DNA from: JAHJQZ01 sp963667595
GTDB lineage: Bacteria > Pseudomonadota > Alphaproteobacteria > Rhizobiales > Devosiaceae
Direction: 5' to 3'
NCBI GenBank assembly: GCA_963667595.2
Contig: CAXXWD010000006.1
Location: 7,238-71,237 of the forward strand
DNA: 64,000 nt
Shown here: positions 35,981 through 44,537 of the stretch, one piece after another
Layout: each line of letters begins with the position of its first letter
Position numbering within the stretch: position 1 is the first letter of the stretch
Program-made: the position numbers and the translations under genes
Notes under the pieces: model-generated
Told to the model about the DNA's origin: nothing
Databases searched by the model: none
The model's input: the letters and a program-made list of their open reading frames with translations, nothing else

Positions 35981-36175
35981 GGCCTGACCCTTTCTGCCTT
36001 CGTTTCGTTCTCGAATGCGGGATCTGTGGCGCAGCAACTGAGGCGGCGCCTTCGGAATTGGCACCGGCCAATACCACGCGACCCGAGCTTTGGAAAGGGC
36101 AGGCTTGAAAAGCGTTGCCGCTTCACTTAGGTTTAGTTTATTCAGTTATTACTGAAATAACCGATAGGACTGAAC

Positions 36176-36655
36176 ATGAGCGCGTCCCGCCAACCGACAC
36201 GGACCGAATTGCTCGACTGGGTGGAAAAGCTGGCCTTCCGACTATCGGAGATCGGCAGTCTGCCTCTGATCGCCGCTCGCATTCTCGGCTGGCTCATGGT
36301 GTGCGATCCCGCCGAACAGACGGCAGATGAGATCGCCGAAGCCATCGGGGCAAGCCGGGCGTCGCTATCGACCAATCTGAGGTTCTTGATCGCCATACAG
36401 ATGGTCGGCGCCGTTTCCCGACCCGGCAAGCGCCAGCGCTATTACCGCATCGAGGAAGATGCCTGGGAAGCGGCGATCCGGGTCAAAATCGCCTCGCTCG
36501 CCGGCTTCGGCCGCATGGCGGAGGATGGCATGGCCCTGTTCGGCGCCGAGACTGAAAAAACGCGGCGGTTGCGCATGACGCGCGATGCCTTCGACTGGCT
36601 GCAGACGGCCTTTGAGAAGGCGCCGCCCCCACCCTCACACAACAAGGAGCGTTGA
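36176..36655 (+). CDS. GbsR/MarR-type transcriptional regulator
   Basis: 159 residues with a winged helix at about 25-85 (LPLIAARILGWLMVCDPAEQ, TADEIAEAIGASRASLSTNLRFL) and a C-terminal helical dimerisation part. The pattern resembles the GbsR branch. It precedes a methyltransferase gene by one base and probably controls it and itself. An AT-rich stretch with TTTAGTTTATTCAGTTATTA lies just upstream at about 36129-36150 and would suit a promoter/operator. Confidence 0.8.
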   Translation: MSASRQPTRTELLDWVEKLAFRLSEIGSLPLIAARILGWLMVCDPAEQTADEIAEAIGASRASLSTNLRFLIAIQMVGAVSRPGKRQRYYRIEEDAWEAAIRVKIASLAGFGRMAEDGMALFGAETEKTRRLRMTRDAFDWLQTAFEKAPPPPSHNKER

Positions 36656-36656
36656 C

Positions 36657-37538
36657 ATGGCCAGAAAAGGCACGAGTGCCGGAACAGCCGCCGGCCCCAT
36701 GTATATCGCAGCATGCGAACAGTTCCTGCCTGCGGCCGAGCGTATCGTCGACGACCCGCTCGCCCCCGACCTTCTCGACGGCTCGGCGCTGGTTTTATAT
36801 AAACTGAGCCGATGGGCCTGGCTTCGCCGCATCATGTTCAGGCAGACCGAGCGCAAGGGACCCGGCGTCTGGGGCGGCGTTCTATGCCGCAAACGCTTCA
36901 TCGCCGAAACGGTGTCGCAGGCGATCGCCGATGGCATCGAGGCGCTGGTCGTCCTCGGCGCCGGCTACGACTCGCTGGCCAGTCGCATCACCAGATCCAC
37001 CGGCCTGCCTGTTTTCGAACTGGATCAGGCGGAAAACATCGCGGCAAAGCGCGTGATGCTCGAAAGGGTGTTCGGCGCCCTGCCCGATGGCCTGCATCTG
37101 GTTCCCATCGATTTCGAGACGACGGACACCGGCACCACCCTTGCCGCCAACGGCCATGATCCGACGATGGAAACACTGTTCGTGCTCGAAGGCATCACCC
37201 AGTATCTGACCGCAGAAGCAATCAAAAGAACCTTCGATGGCCTGTCGTACGCTGCCGCCGGTTCCGGTCTTGTCTTCACCTATGTCTCTGACGATTTCAT
37301 CGCCGGAAAGAACATGCACGACGCGGCGGTCATCTACCGCCAATACGTCAAGGGTTACCAACTCTGGCGTTTCGGCCTGGCGCCGGAAAAACTGGCCGCT
37401 TTCCTGAAATCCTATGGCTGGCGCCTTGTCGAGGACGTCGGCGCCAAAGACTGGCGCGAACGTTACGCCGTGCCGGCAAACCGGGACCTGCCGATCATGG
37501 ACATCGAACGGGTCGCCTTCGCCGTCAAGGACGCCTGA
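36657..37538 (+). CDS. Class I SAM-dependent methyltransferase (LCM/PPM family)
   Basis: 293 residues. The SAM motif ALVVLGAGYDSLASR, acidic VFELDQAEN and VLEGITQYL are typical of the leucine carboxyl methyltransferase-like family (TIGR00027 type). ATG 36657 directly follows the regulator gene and has AAGGAG upstream. The substrate is unknown; members are often in secondary metabolism or small-molecule O-methylation. Confidence 0.82.
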   Translation: MARKGTSAGTAAGPMYIAACEQFLPAAERIVDDPLAPDLLDGSALVLYKLSRWAWLRRIMFRQTERKGPGVWGGVLCRKRFIAETVSQAIADGIEALVVLGAGYDSLASRITRSTGLPVFELDQAENIAAKRVMLERVFGALPDGLHLVPIDFETTDTGTTLAANGHDPTMETLFVLEGITQYLTAEAIKRTFDGLSYAAAGSGLVFTYVSDDFIAGKNMHDAAVIYRQYVKGYQLWRFGLAPEKLAAFLKSYGWRLVEDVGAKDWRERYAVPANRDLPIMDIERVAFAVKDA

Positions 37539-37609
37539 CCCATCGACCGAGACGCATATCCGAGGGGCGGTGTCATCACGGGAAAGCCCGCTTCCGGCAT
37601 GATCCGCGA

Positions 37610-38314
37610 TCAGCGGTCGGCCGGTATGCCCCGGAACCCGCGCGCAACCAGATAGGTTTCGGCCGAATCCGACCGGGAAGCCGGCGGTTTGGCGTGGATG
37701 GTGGTGGCAAAATCGCGCTTGAGCTGGGCCAGCAGCTCGTGCTCCGTGCCGCCCTGGAAAACCTTGGCGACAAAAGTGCCCCCCGGCGTCAGCACCTGAC
37801 AGGCAAAATCCGCCGCCAGCTCGACCAGGGCGATGATGCGCAAGTGATCCGTCGCCTTGTGCCCGGTGGTCGGCGCCGCCATGTCGGACAGGACCAGATC
37901 GGCCTTGTGCCCCCCCAGCGCCGCGATCAGCGCATCGGGGGCATCGGGATCGTTGAAATCCTTTTTGAGAAGGATGGCGCCCGGCACTGGATCGGTGTCG
38001 AGATAATCGATCCCGACAATGTGGGGGTCGTCCTCGCTCGATTCGATGGCCTTGGCCACCACCTGCAGCCAGCCGCCCGGCGCGCTGCCGAGATCGACCA
38101 CCCGCATGCCCGGTTTCAACAAGCCATACCGCTCGTCGATCTCAAGGAGCTTAAAGGCGGCCCGCGATCGATAGCCCTCGGCCCGCGCCCGCTTCACGTA
38201 AGGATCGTTGAGCTGGCGTTGCAGCCACAGCGTCGAGGAGACCTTGCGCCCCTTGGCCGTCCTGACCCGGGTCTTGAGCCCGTCATCGCCGGTATTGCGC
38301 TTGTTTTTTGACAT
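37610..38314 (-). CDS. rlmE: 23S rRNA (uridine-2'-O)-methyltransferase RlmE
   Basis: 234 residues of the RrmJ/FtsJ family: YRSRAAFKLLEIDERY (first catalytic Lys), SAM motif VVDLGSAPGGWLQV, VLSDMAAPTTGH (Asp) and GGTFVAKVFQG (Lys). It methylates U2552 of 23S rRNA. It begins one base after the ppx stop. Confidence 0.93.
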   Translation of the reverse strand: MSKNKRNTGDDGLKTRVRTAKGRKVSSTLWLQRQLNDPYVKRARAEGYRSRAAFKLLEIDERYGLLKPGMRVVDLGSAPGGWLQVVAKAIESSEDDPHIVGIDYLDTDPVPGAILLKKDFNDPDAPDALIAALGGHKADLVLSDMAAPTTGHKATDHLRIIALVELAADFACQVLTPGGTFVAKVFQGGTEHELLAQLKRDFATTIHAKPPASRSDSAETYLVARGFRGIPADR

Positions 38315-38315
38315 G

Positions 38316-39605
38316 CTAGCGCCGCTTCCTATGCCGGCCGGAGGTAAGACGATCAGCGTCCATCAGTGAAATCAGCATGCCCTCGCGCAGGCCGCGATCG
38401 GCCACGCGGACGCGCTCGGTCGGCCACTCGCGGCGAATGGCCTCGAAAATGGCACAGCCCGGAATGACGAGATCGGCACGGTCGCGGCCGATGCAGGGAT
38501 GGGCGGCGCGGCGTTCGTAGCTCATGGACAAAAGCACGCGCATGGTTTCAACCATGTCCTCGCCACGCATCCATAGCCCGTCCACCTTGGTCCTCTCGTA
38601 GCGGTCGAGCCCCAGATGCAGGCCGGCCAGCGTCGTCACCGTGCCGGACGTACCGATGAGGTGAACGGACTTGCTGGCGACCATGGCCTTGAGCTTGTCG
38701 CGCCCGCGAAACTGGGTCAGAAGGCCGGAGACATAGCCGACCATCTCCTCGAAGCGATCCGGCGTCACCTCGACGCCGCCGAATTTCTCGGCGATGGTGA
38801 CGACGCCGACCGGCAGCGATTGCCAGGAGCGGATGGCCGCCGACATGCGGCCCTGCTTTTTCGGTCGCCCGCCGCGAAAATCAAGCCAGGCCAGTTCGGA
38901 CGAACCGCCGCCGATATCGAACATCAACGCGCCCGAAGCACCGGCATCGATCAGATCGGCGCAGCCGGTCACCGCCAGTTCGGCCTCGGTCCGACGGTCG
39001 ACGATTTCCAGTTCAAGCCCGACCTCGTCGCGTACGCGGGCAAGAAAATCCTCGGAATTTGTGGCGGCACGACAGGCCTCGGTGGCGATCAGCCGAACCC
39101 TGCGCGGGGCATGATGTTCGATCTTGAGGCGGCAATGCTTGAGCGCCTCGATGGTCCTTGCCATCGCCTCTTCGGACAAAAGCCCGGTGCGCGACACCCC
39201 CTCGCCCAGCCGCACGATGCGCGTGAACCCGTCGAGAACGCGAAATCCGCCCTCGACCGGACGGGCGATGAGCAAACGACAATTGTTGGTGCCAAGATCA
39301 AGCGCCGCATAAAGCGGGGACCGGCCGCGTCGCGCCGGCGAAACAGGGCTGTTCTTCACCCGCGTAACGTCGCGCTCGGGCGGGACGGGACAATCCTCCG
39401 CCAGCACGGGTGGCACCCGCTCGTCGCTCACGACGATTCGGGCATCCAGGGTCCCAACGACATCCGCGGGCCGATCAGAATCGGCCACGTTGCAAATCTC
39501 CGTGTCCCGGTCACTCGAGACGGCCCCTGCCGCCGGCGCCCCGGACACACATTCAGTTTCATGGGTAAAACTAGTCGAATTTGCATCTAGGCGCAATCGC
39601 GGCAT
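38316..39605 (-). CDS. Exopolyphosphatase / Ppx-GppA phosphatase
   Basis: 429 residues. The first ~95 are disordered and not conserved, so the true start may be later. The core has ALDLGTNNCRLLIA, RIVRLGEGVSR, ATEACRAATNS, MFDIGGGSSEL and IGTSGTVTTLAG, typical of the actin-like Ppx/GppA fold. It acts on polyphosphate or pppGpp; which cannot be told. It is coupled with rlmE. Confidence 0.88.
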   Translation of the reverse strand: MPRLRLDANSTSFTHETECVSGAPAAGAVSSDRDTEICNVADSDRPADVVGTLDARIVVSDERVPPVLAEDCPVPPERDVTRVKNSPVSPARRGRSPLYAALDLGTNNCRLLIARPVEGGFRVLDGFTRIVRLGEGVSRTGLLSEEAMARTIEALKHCRLKIEHHAPRRVRLIATEACRAATNSEDFLARVRDEVGLELEIVDRRTEAELAVTGCADLIDAGASGALMFDIGGGSSELAWLDFRGGRPKKQGRMSAAIRSWQSLPVGVVTIAEKFGGVEVTPDRFEEMVGYVSGLLTQFRGRDKLKAMVASKSVHLIGTSGTVTTLAGLHLGLDRYERTKVDGLWMRGEDMVETMRVLLSMSYERRAAHPCIGRDRADLVIPGCAIFEAIRREWPTERVRVADRGLREGMLISLMDADRLTSGRHRKRR

Positions 39606-39652
39606 CTACGGGACAGGTGTGGGACCCTCTTTTCGATACAAGTCCGGCGCCA

Positions 39653-39756
39653 GGAGCATCGGGCGATTTGATTGGATCAACTCGCCCGGCTCCGGTTCGT
39701 GATACTCGCGACGGTTGGCGCGAAAAACCGCAAGTCCACTTTTTCGCCTGATGCGC
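39653..39756. repeat. Composite palindromic intergenic repeat, copy 5 (reversed)
   Basis: Read on the - strand this repeats the same two-hairpin unit as 33001-33108: GCATCAGGCGAAAAAGTGGA, GGTTTTTCGCG and GAGCCGGGCG are recognisable, with CGCCCGATGC at its far end. It lies in the gap of about 350 bases between ppx and tRNA-Gln, in which no gene is seen. Confidence 0.65.
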
Positions 39757-39951
39757 CAGCGCCCCTGTCGCCGGCGAAAACCCACCTGAAAACACCATAC
39801 CCTCAAGGTTTCCCGCTCCATCGGGCCCGAACCCGGTTCGGCACGCAACATGACGTTGCAGGCTTGCATTCGCGAAATGGAGTGTTTATGTGTTGCGCCG
39901 CGCCGGCAAACAAATTGCCGATCCGGCAATCCGGCCGGACGTAGCGCCTGC

Positions 39952-40025
39952 TGGGGAATAGTTTAACGGTAGAACAGCGGACTCTGACTCCGTCAGTCTT
40001 GGTTCGAATCCAGGTTCCCCAGCCA
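39952..40025 (+). tRNA. tRNA-Gln (anticodon CTG)
   Basis: A complete cloverleaf including an encoded CCA. The acceptor TGGGGAA pairs with TTCCCCA, the anticodon stem is GCGGA/TCCGT with loop CTCTGAC (anticodon CTG), and the T loop is TTCGAAT. The last 17 bases form part of the attachment core of the integrated element to its right, which leaves the tRNA intact. Confidence 0.96.
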
Positions 40026-40026
40026 A
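40009..40026. repeat. Left attachment core (attL) in tRNA-Gln
   Basis: TCCAGGTTCCCCAGCCAA, covering the end of the T arm, acceptor stem, discriminator and CCA of tRNA-Gln. The same 18 bases recur at 57899-57916. Integration at a tRNA 3' end that keeps the gene whole is usual for tyrosine integrases. Confidence 0.88.
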
Positions 40027-40172
40027 ACCTTCCTAAGTGTTTGATCTGAAATAAGTTCTTGTTCTGCAAGGGCTTTTCAGCATGGCACTGTCCCACTTTG
40101 GTGTCCCACTTTGCGCAAAAGTGCGCAGCACCATTTCGGGAGCGCTATAACACCTGGGGAAGGAGAGAATTC

Positions 40173-41906
40173 ATGCCGAATGGCTCCAACCTCAAACTGC
40201 GCGGCTCGGTCTATTACGCCCGCATGAAGGTTCCGCTCGAACTTCAGCATCTCATGGGCGTCAAAGAACTGGCGCGCTCGCTGAATACCAAAGACCGGCG
40301 CACTGCGAGCGTGCGCAAGTTGTCAGTGCTTGCCGAGTGGCATGAGCAATTTGAGTCGCTGCGTCGTCGTCGCCATGTCAGCGAAACCGACTTCGCAAAC
40401 GCGACCTGGGAGCACTACGCCGCCGAGCTTGAAGCCGATGAGCGCGAGCGTGCTTTGCCGGTGAGTGAAGGTGCGCCCGGACTGGCGATATCGCGCCAGC
40501 ACCAGCTGCGTGCCCTGCGCGAACATCTTGGACGCGGCGAAACTGTTATGGTCCAATGGGCGGCAGACGCCTTCATCGAGCGCCACCAGCTCATTTTGGA
40601 GCGCGGCTCACTTCAGTATCGCGAACTTTGCTTTCGGCTGATGCGCGCACAGATCGAAGCACTTCTGCGCGCCGGTGAACGTGACCAGGGCAACTACGCC
40701 GGCCAGCCCATCGATCCGATTGTAACCAGGCCAACGGCCACTGCGGAAATCGCCAAACCTGGCGAACGCCTGATGGATTTGTTCGAAGACTACGCCAAGG
40801 AAAATCCCAAGGCGATTTCACAGGGCACGCTTTCGCAGGCGCGGCGCGACATTGGAACTTTCATCGAATTGACCGGCGCGGACTTCCCGGTGTCTCAGCT
40901 CGACAAGAAAGCCGTCCGCGAGTGGAAGCGGCTCTTGCAGGTCTATCCGGTCAAGGCGACTGAGTCGGCGACATTCAAGGGAATGAGCTTCAAAGAAATC
41001 ATCGAAGCCAATGGCCGCCTTGAGCAGCCCAAGCCGGTGATTTCTGCAAAGACCGTCAACCGCTACATGGCGGGCTTTGGCGCGTTCTGCAACTGGCTGG
41101 CGGCGCACGACTACATTGCGGCCAATCCCTTCACCGACATGTATCTGACCGTGGACAAGACCAAGACCAACGTCCGGCCCTTTACAGGTGAAGAGCTTGA
41201 GACGCTGCTCAAGTCTCCCCTTTTCACCGGATGCCAGAGCGACGCGAAATGGCACGTGCCGGGCGACCATCTCATTAGAGACCACCGCTATTGGCTCCCC
41301 TACGTGATGATGTATTCCGGCGCACGGCCTGGCGAGATTGCGCAATTGCTCGTGGACGATGTTCGCCAGTTGCACGGCGTTTGGGTTATGCACATCACGG
41401 ACGAAGGCGACGCCGAAAAGAGCCTCAAGACCAAGGGCTCATTCCGCATCGTGCCTATCCATTCGAAACTCGTGCAGATGGGCTTCATCGAACATGTCGA
41501 GCGCCAGCGGCAAGCCGGACAGCGCCGGGTGTTTCCGGAAGCCGAGCGCAATGAACGCGGCCAGATCGCATCGAAGTTTGAAAAGAAGTTCGGGCGCTAC
41601 TTGATCAAGCTTGGATTGAAGGAAGGTCGCGGCCTTTCACTCTACAGTTTCCGGCACGGGTTCTCTGATGCAATGCGCACTGCCGGTTTCATGGACGATG
41701 AGTTCGGCTTCCTGATGGGGCACAGCAAATTCAGCATGACGGCGCGCTATGGACAGATGCCGCAGGGCACTTTGCAAAAGCGTGTCGAGCTGATCGAGGC
41801 TGTCAAATACTACCTCGAACACGCTAACCCTCCTAGGCAAATGGCGTTGCTTGACCGGCGTGGAGGTCAATCCTTATCTATCAATGGCTGGAATACAGGA
41901 GGCTGA
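40173..41906 (+). CDS. int: Tyrosine-type site-specific integrase
   Basis: 577 residues from ATG 40173, which has AAGGAGAG just upstream; an in-frame start at 40059 would read through the att side and is rejected. The N-terminal DUF6538-like start (NLKLRGSVYYARMKVPLEL) and a SAM-like core-binding domain (about 195-345) precede the catalytic domain: Arg at about 384 (SGARPGEIA), Lys in KTKGSFRIVPIHS, His/Arg in YSFRHGFSDAMR, His in LMGHSK and the nucleophile Tyr at about 526 (ARYGQ). It is placed next to attL and should drive integration at tRNA-Gln. Confidence 0.93.
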   Translation: MPNGSNLKLRGSVYYARMKVPLELQHLMGVKELARSLNTKDRRTASVRKLSVLAEWHEQFESLRRRRHVSETDFANATWEHYAAELEADERERALPVSEGAPGLAISRQHQLRALREHLGRGETVMVQWAADAFIERHQLILERGSLQYRELCFRLMRAQIEALLRAGERDQGNYAGQPIDPIVTRPTATAEIAKPGERLMDLFEDYAKENPKAISQGTLSQARRDIGTFIELTGADFPVSQLDKKAVREWKRLLQVYPVKATESATFKGMSFKEIIEANGRLEQPKPVISAKTVNRYMAGFGAFCNWLAAHDYIAANPFTDMYLTVDKTKTNVRPFTGEELETLLKSPLFTGCQSDAKWHVPGDHLIRDHRYWLPYVMMYSGARPGEIAQLLVDDVRQLHGVWVMHITDEGDAEKSLKTKGSFRIVPIHSKLVQMGFIEHVERQRQAGQRRVFPEAERNERGQIASKFEKKFGRYLIKLGLKEGRGLSLYSFRHGFSDAMRTAGFMDDEFGFLMGHSKFSMTARYGQMPQGTLQKRVELIEAVKYYLEHANPPRQMALLDRRGGQSLSINGWNTGG

Positions 41907-41908
41907 AC

Positions 41909-42139
41909 TTGCAGTTCGACGAAGAACTTACCCCGCACCTCAAATGCGATGTTGAGCTTGAAATCATCGCGCCTAATGTAGCGACACTAAACAAGTGGGC
42001 CGCCGATGCGTTACGCAGGGCGGCAAATCTTGTCGAAAGCGGGAAGCTAGAAGATGGCTTTCATCCCGTGACTAATAATTCAGGCAAGAAGGTCGGCGAA
42101 ATATACGTCGACTACACAGAAGGGGAATTCGAAGCCTAG
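41909..42139 (+). CDS. Small hypothetical protein coupled to the integrase
   Basis: 76 acidic residues from a TTG start with a perfect AGGAGG six bases upstream, two bases after the integrase stop. It has a CDVELEIIAPNVATLNKWAA helix region and an acidic end (YVDYTEGEFEA). No family is recognised. The position behind int would suit an excisionase-like helper, but the composition is acidic, not basic, so I do not assign that. Confidence 0.55.
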   Translation: MQFDEELTPHLKCDVELEIIAPNVATLNKWAADALRRAANLVESGKLEDGFHPVTNNSGKKVGEIYVDYTEGEFEA

Positions 42140-42186
42140 CGCTCCGGCTGTTGGGTCCGGAGCGCCATTGTTCTGTCAGACAAAGC

Positions 42187-42450
42187 TCAAATGGCGAAAG
42201 GACGTGAACCAGCAGGAATGCGAATGCACGCCTTACGGTCGTCGACAATGCGGTTGACCAATTTTGCCTTTTCGACGTCTGTCATCAGGCTGGTCCAAGA
42301 GTTCGGCCAAATGCCACCCACAAGCAGGGCTTCGGTGACCACAAGGTCAATGCGCTCCCCATCCGCCATTATTCCATTTGTGCCGAGCGACGAAACTACG
42401 TTCGACACCACGTCGTTGAACGTGCCGTCAGGGATGTAAGTTAAGGTCAT
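42187..42450 (-). CDS. Small hypothetical protein
   Basis: 87 residues (MTLTYIPDGTFNDVVSNVVS...; later WTSLMTDVEKAKLVNRIVDD). Its ATGA start overlaps the stop of the gene before it, so the two are translated together. No known family recognised. Confidence 0.5.
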   Translation of the reverse strand: MTLTYIPDGTFNDVVSNVVSSLGTNGIMADGERIDLVVTEALLVGGIWPNSWTSLMTDVEKAKLVNRIVDDRKACIRIPAGSRPFAI

Positions 42451-42746
42451 TTGGCGACCTCCCCCTGTGCGGCAGAGGATACCTGCCCATCAAGGGCCGG
42501 GCGCAGCACGTCGACCTTTTGATAGTTGAAACCCCAATGCCCGTGATGAATGGCGATCAACAGTCCGTCGGGCGACTTCTCGAAAACTTCGACATAAAAG
42601 TCGTTGCTCTCGTAGACGGCATCCGCTCTCAAATCGTTCTCGTCTTCGGTTTCGTAAAGATCGAAGAGGAAGCAGTTGAATTCCTTGCGGCTCATGTGGA
42701 CAGGCGCGCGCAGGTTCGATCCCGTTGCCGGGTTTTGAGTGGTCAT
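42447..42746 (-). CDS. Small acidic hypothetical protein
   Basis: 99 residues from ATG 42746 (AGGACA upstream). The segments RKEFNCFLFDLYETEDEND and YVEVFEKSPDGLLIAIHHGH suggest a small folded acidic protein. An in-frame extension to 42983 is antisense to the next gene's end and is rejected. Unknown function; coupled with the downstream 87-residue gene. Confidence 0.5.
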   Translation of the reverse strand: MTTQNPATGSNLRAPVHMSRKEFNCFLFDLYETEDENDLRADAVYESNDFYVEVFEKSPDGLLIAIHHGHWGFNYQKVDVLRPALDGQVSSAAQGEVAK

Positions 42747-42843
42747 GATAGTTGTCCTGTGGTTGTGGCAGGTGAAGCGCCTGCCTCGCTGCACCGCCGG
42801 GATGGGTTCGGGTTCCAATCGCAACCCCTCTCGGCGGAATTTT

Positions 42844-43362
42844 CTAGTTGCTGCGCACCCAGTAGACGGGAATGCGCGGTTGCCTGGTCCGGCGATAGCG
42901 CTTCTTGATCTGGTGAAGTGCCTCGATTTCCGCGATTGATGCGTTCCGGGCTTCGGCTTCGGCAATTCGCTGATCAAGCTCATGGAGCTTGAAGGCGTTC
43001 ACCTGTCCGGCCAGTTCCCGCGCCGCATCGAGCATCGCGTCAATCATTACGGTGGCCCGGTTCAGGCTATTGAGCGGCACGTCGAAAATGTCTTCCCACT
43101 CGGTTTTCTCAGGATAAACGCCGGCATGGTCTTCGGTAGCGAGATCGCCGCGTATCGTAATGCCGCCAGCGTCCAAGGCCTCATCCATAAGCAAGCTCTT
43201 GTCGGCCAGGAAATCGGCAAAAGAGCCGGAAATGTAGGGGTGCGCCACGTCCGAAAGTAGCGGACGGTTGCGGCGCTCGGCACGTTCACGCTCGCGCTGC
43301 CGCCGCTTCCTGTCGCGTGCAAGTTCCCTCTTGTGTTCAGCGCTGGTTTTGGGTCGTGCCAT
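42844..43362 (-). CDS. Hypothetical protein with basic N-terminus
   Basis: 172 residues. The first ~40 are very basic (KRELARDRKRRQRERERAER) and could bind nucleic acid; about 110-150 is helical (HELDQRIAEAEARNASIAE) and may coil. The C-terminus is again basic (KKRYRRTRQPRIPVYW). No family is recognised. It belongs to the leftward group of small genes near the integrase. Confidence 0.5.
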   Translation of the reverse strand: MARPKTSAEHKRELARDRKRRQRERERAERRNRPLLSDVAHPYISGSFADFLADKSLLMDEALDAGGITIRGDLATEDHAGVYPEKTEWEDIFDVPLNSLNRATVMIDAMLDAARELAGQVNAFKLHELDQRIAEAEARNASIAEIEALHQIKKRYRRTRQPRIPVYWVRSN

Positions 43363-43464
43363 CGTTTTCGGCTCCAAACTGTATGCCGCAAAAATAGTCA
43401 AACCCGGCGTGACAATCCAGTGACTTCGGTATGTCACGCAATACGCGGGCTGAACGAAGCCCTG

Positions 43465-43644
43465 TTATTCCTCCCGGTGCGGGTCGTTGAGGACTTCAGC
43501 CGGCCAGATGTTGCCGACGCAGCCGAGCACCTCGGTGAACTGGTGAGGCTCGACGTTACCCGTGGCCGGGTCGGGTTCAATGTTCGCCAGTTCGTGGATC
43601 AGCCGGTCATAAAGATCGTCAGGAAGATAGATGTCGTTGATCAT
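43465..43644 (-). CDS. 59-residue hypothetical protein
   Basis: A short ORF beginning MINDIYLPDDLYDRLIHELA and ending in DPHREE, with GGAGATTTCC directly before the ATG. The good ribosome binding site, the same strand and the 102-base distance to the next gene support it as real. No family is recognised. Confidence 0.5.
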   Translation of the reverse strand: MINDIYLPDDLYDRLIHELANIEPDPATGNVEPHQFTEVLGCVGNIWPAEVLNDPHREE

Positions 43645-43733
43645 GGAAATCTCCGGGTTGGTTTGCCCACAAAGATTCTCAGATCAGCGATTCCGTGGCA
43701 AGCGATATTCTATTTAACTGATTGATTTTGCTA

Positions 43734-43867
43734 TATAATAAGTAAGTTCTTACTTCACTTCTTAGCGCCTGAACGCCAGGTAAAGGCATAACCGGCAGGA
43801 CATCTCTTGCCGCTGTTCAGATACAGAAAACCCGCCGGCACGCATCAGGCGCACAGGCGGGTTTTCT
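43734..43867 (+). ncRNA. Candidate small RNA with promoter-like box and terminator
   Basis: TATAAT at 43734-43739 is followed by the inverted repeat AAGTAAG-TT-CTTACTT (43740-43755). About 70 bases later comes a 12-bp stem AGAAAACCCGCC/GGCGGGTTTTCT (43825-43836 with 43856-43867), whose 3' arm carries TTTTC on the + strand and would work on both strands. No ORF fills the space. A transcript of about 115-125 bases is plausible. The -35 box is weak, so this is a hypothesis. Confidence 0.3.
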
Positions 43868-44537
43868 CCCAACGGCGAGCAGCATGAGGAGTCCATACAA
43901 CTCTTGTTACGTTATAACATATTTGGAATCGCCTTGCACCTTTTTCTCGTTTAAGGCACCAGAATTGTCGCACTTCCTACTCGGCCCTTCGGGCCTCCCT
44001 GCGCGGCCTTCGGCCTTGCCCGCTCGCTTCGCTCGCGCCCTGGTTGTTTCTAGTGCCGGATGTGTTGTTCGGATATTCCCTGCAGAAGAATGACTTATTC
44101 CCCCCTGTCCTCACAGCGCATGCATCTGAAAGGACAAGGGGGATTTCGTTCCTGCATTGAAAGTGGTGAAGAGCGTAGGCTGCTAAGCCGGACAGGCGGT
44201 TTCCATTGACCTATCCGTAAGCTCCGAAATCCTGCCGCGAGGGCAAAACGGTTGAACCGGTGGGTTCTCACCATGCCCGACTTACCTTCAATCGGCGCAT
44301 GGCATGTGGTTGTCGCTGCCTCATCCTGTGAGGCTTTCAACAGAGCCACAATCCTTCTGGGACGTTTTGATGGGCATGATCCCATTCCGGCCTCTACGCA
44401 GTTGCTCTACGCCTTTCCGGGTTCGGCTCTAGCTGGCCTCATCGCTCCGGTCTTCGTCCCGGTGCACTGTTGTATATCGAAGCTAGTATGATCACCCCAT
44501 GCTTAGCAGGCGGGGGTGCTCGTCGTTGGTGGTTTAG
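43868..44537. other. Unexplained 670-base stretch in the integrated element
   Basis: No ORF here looks real: the two longest (44095-44385 on -, 44252-44491 on +) are low-complexity and have no ribosome binding site. Small hairpins crowd 43982-44040 (CGGCCCTTCGGGCC, CGGCCTTCGGCC, GCTCGCTTCGCTCGC). A strong stem pairs 44100-44111 with 44131-44142 (CCCCCCTGTCCT against AGGACAAGGGGG, one mismatch). The part from 44150 to 44530 has several short hairpins (for example GCCTCATCCTGTGAGGC) and could be a structured RNA or a decayed gene. Confidence 0.4.

Noticed and set aside
39952..40025. tRNA disrupted by the integrated element
   Set aside because: The att core restores every base of the acceptor stem, discriminator and CCA, so the tRNA is whole.
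44095..44491. Two overlapping short ORFs on opposite strands as genes
   Set aside because: No ribosome binding sites, odd composition and no known family; kept only as part of the unexplained region.
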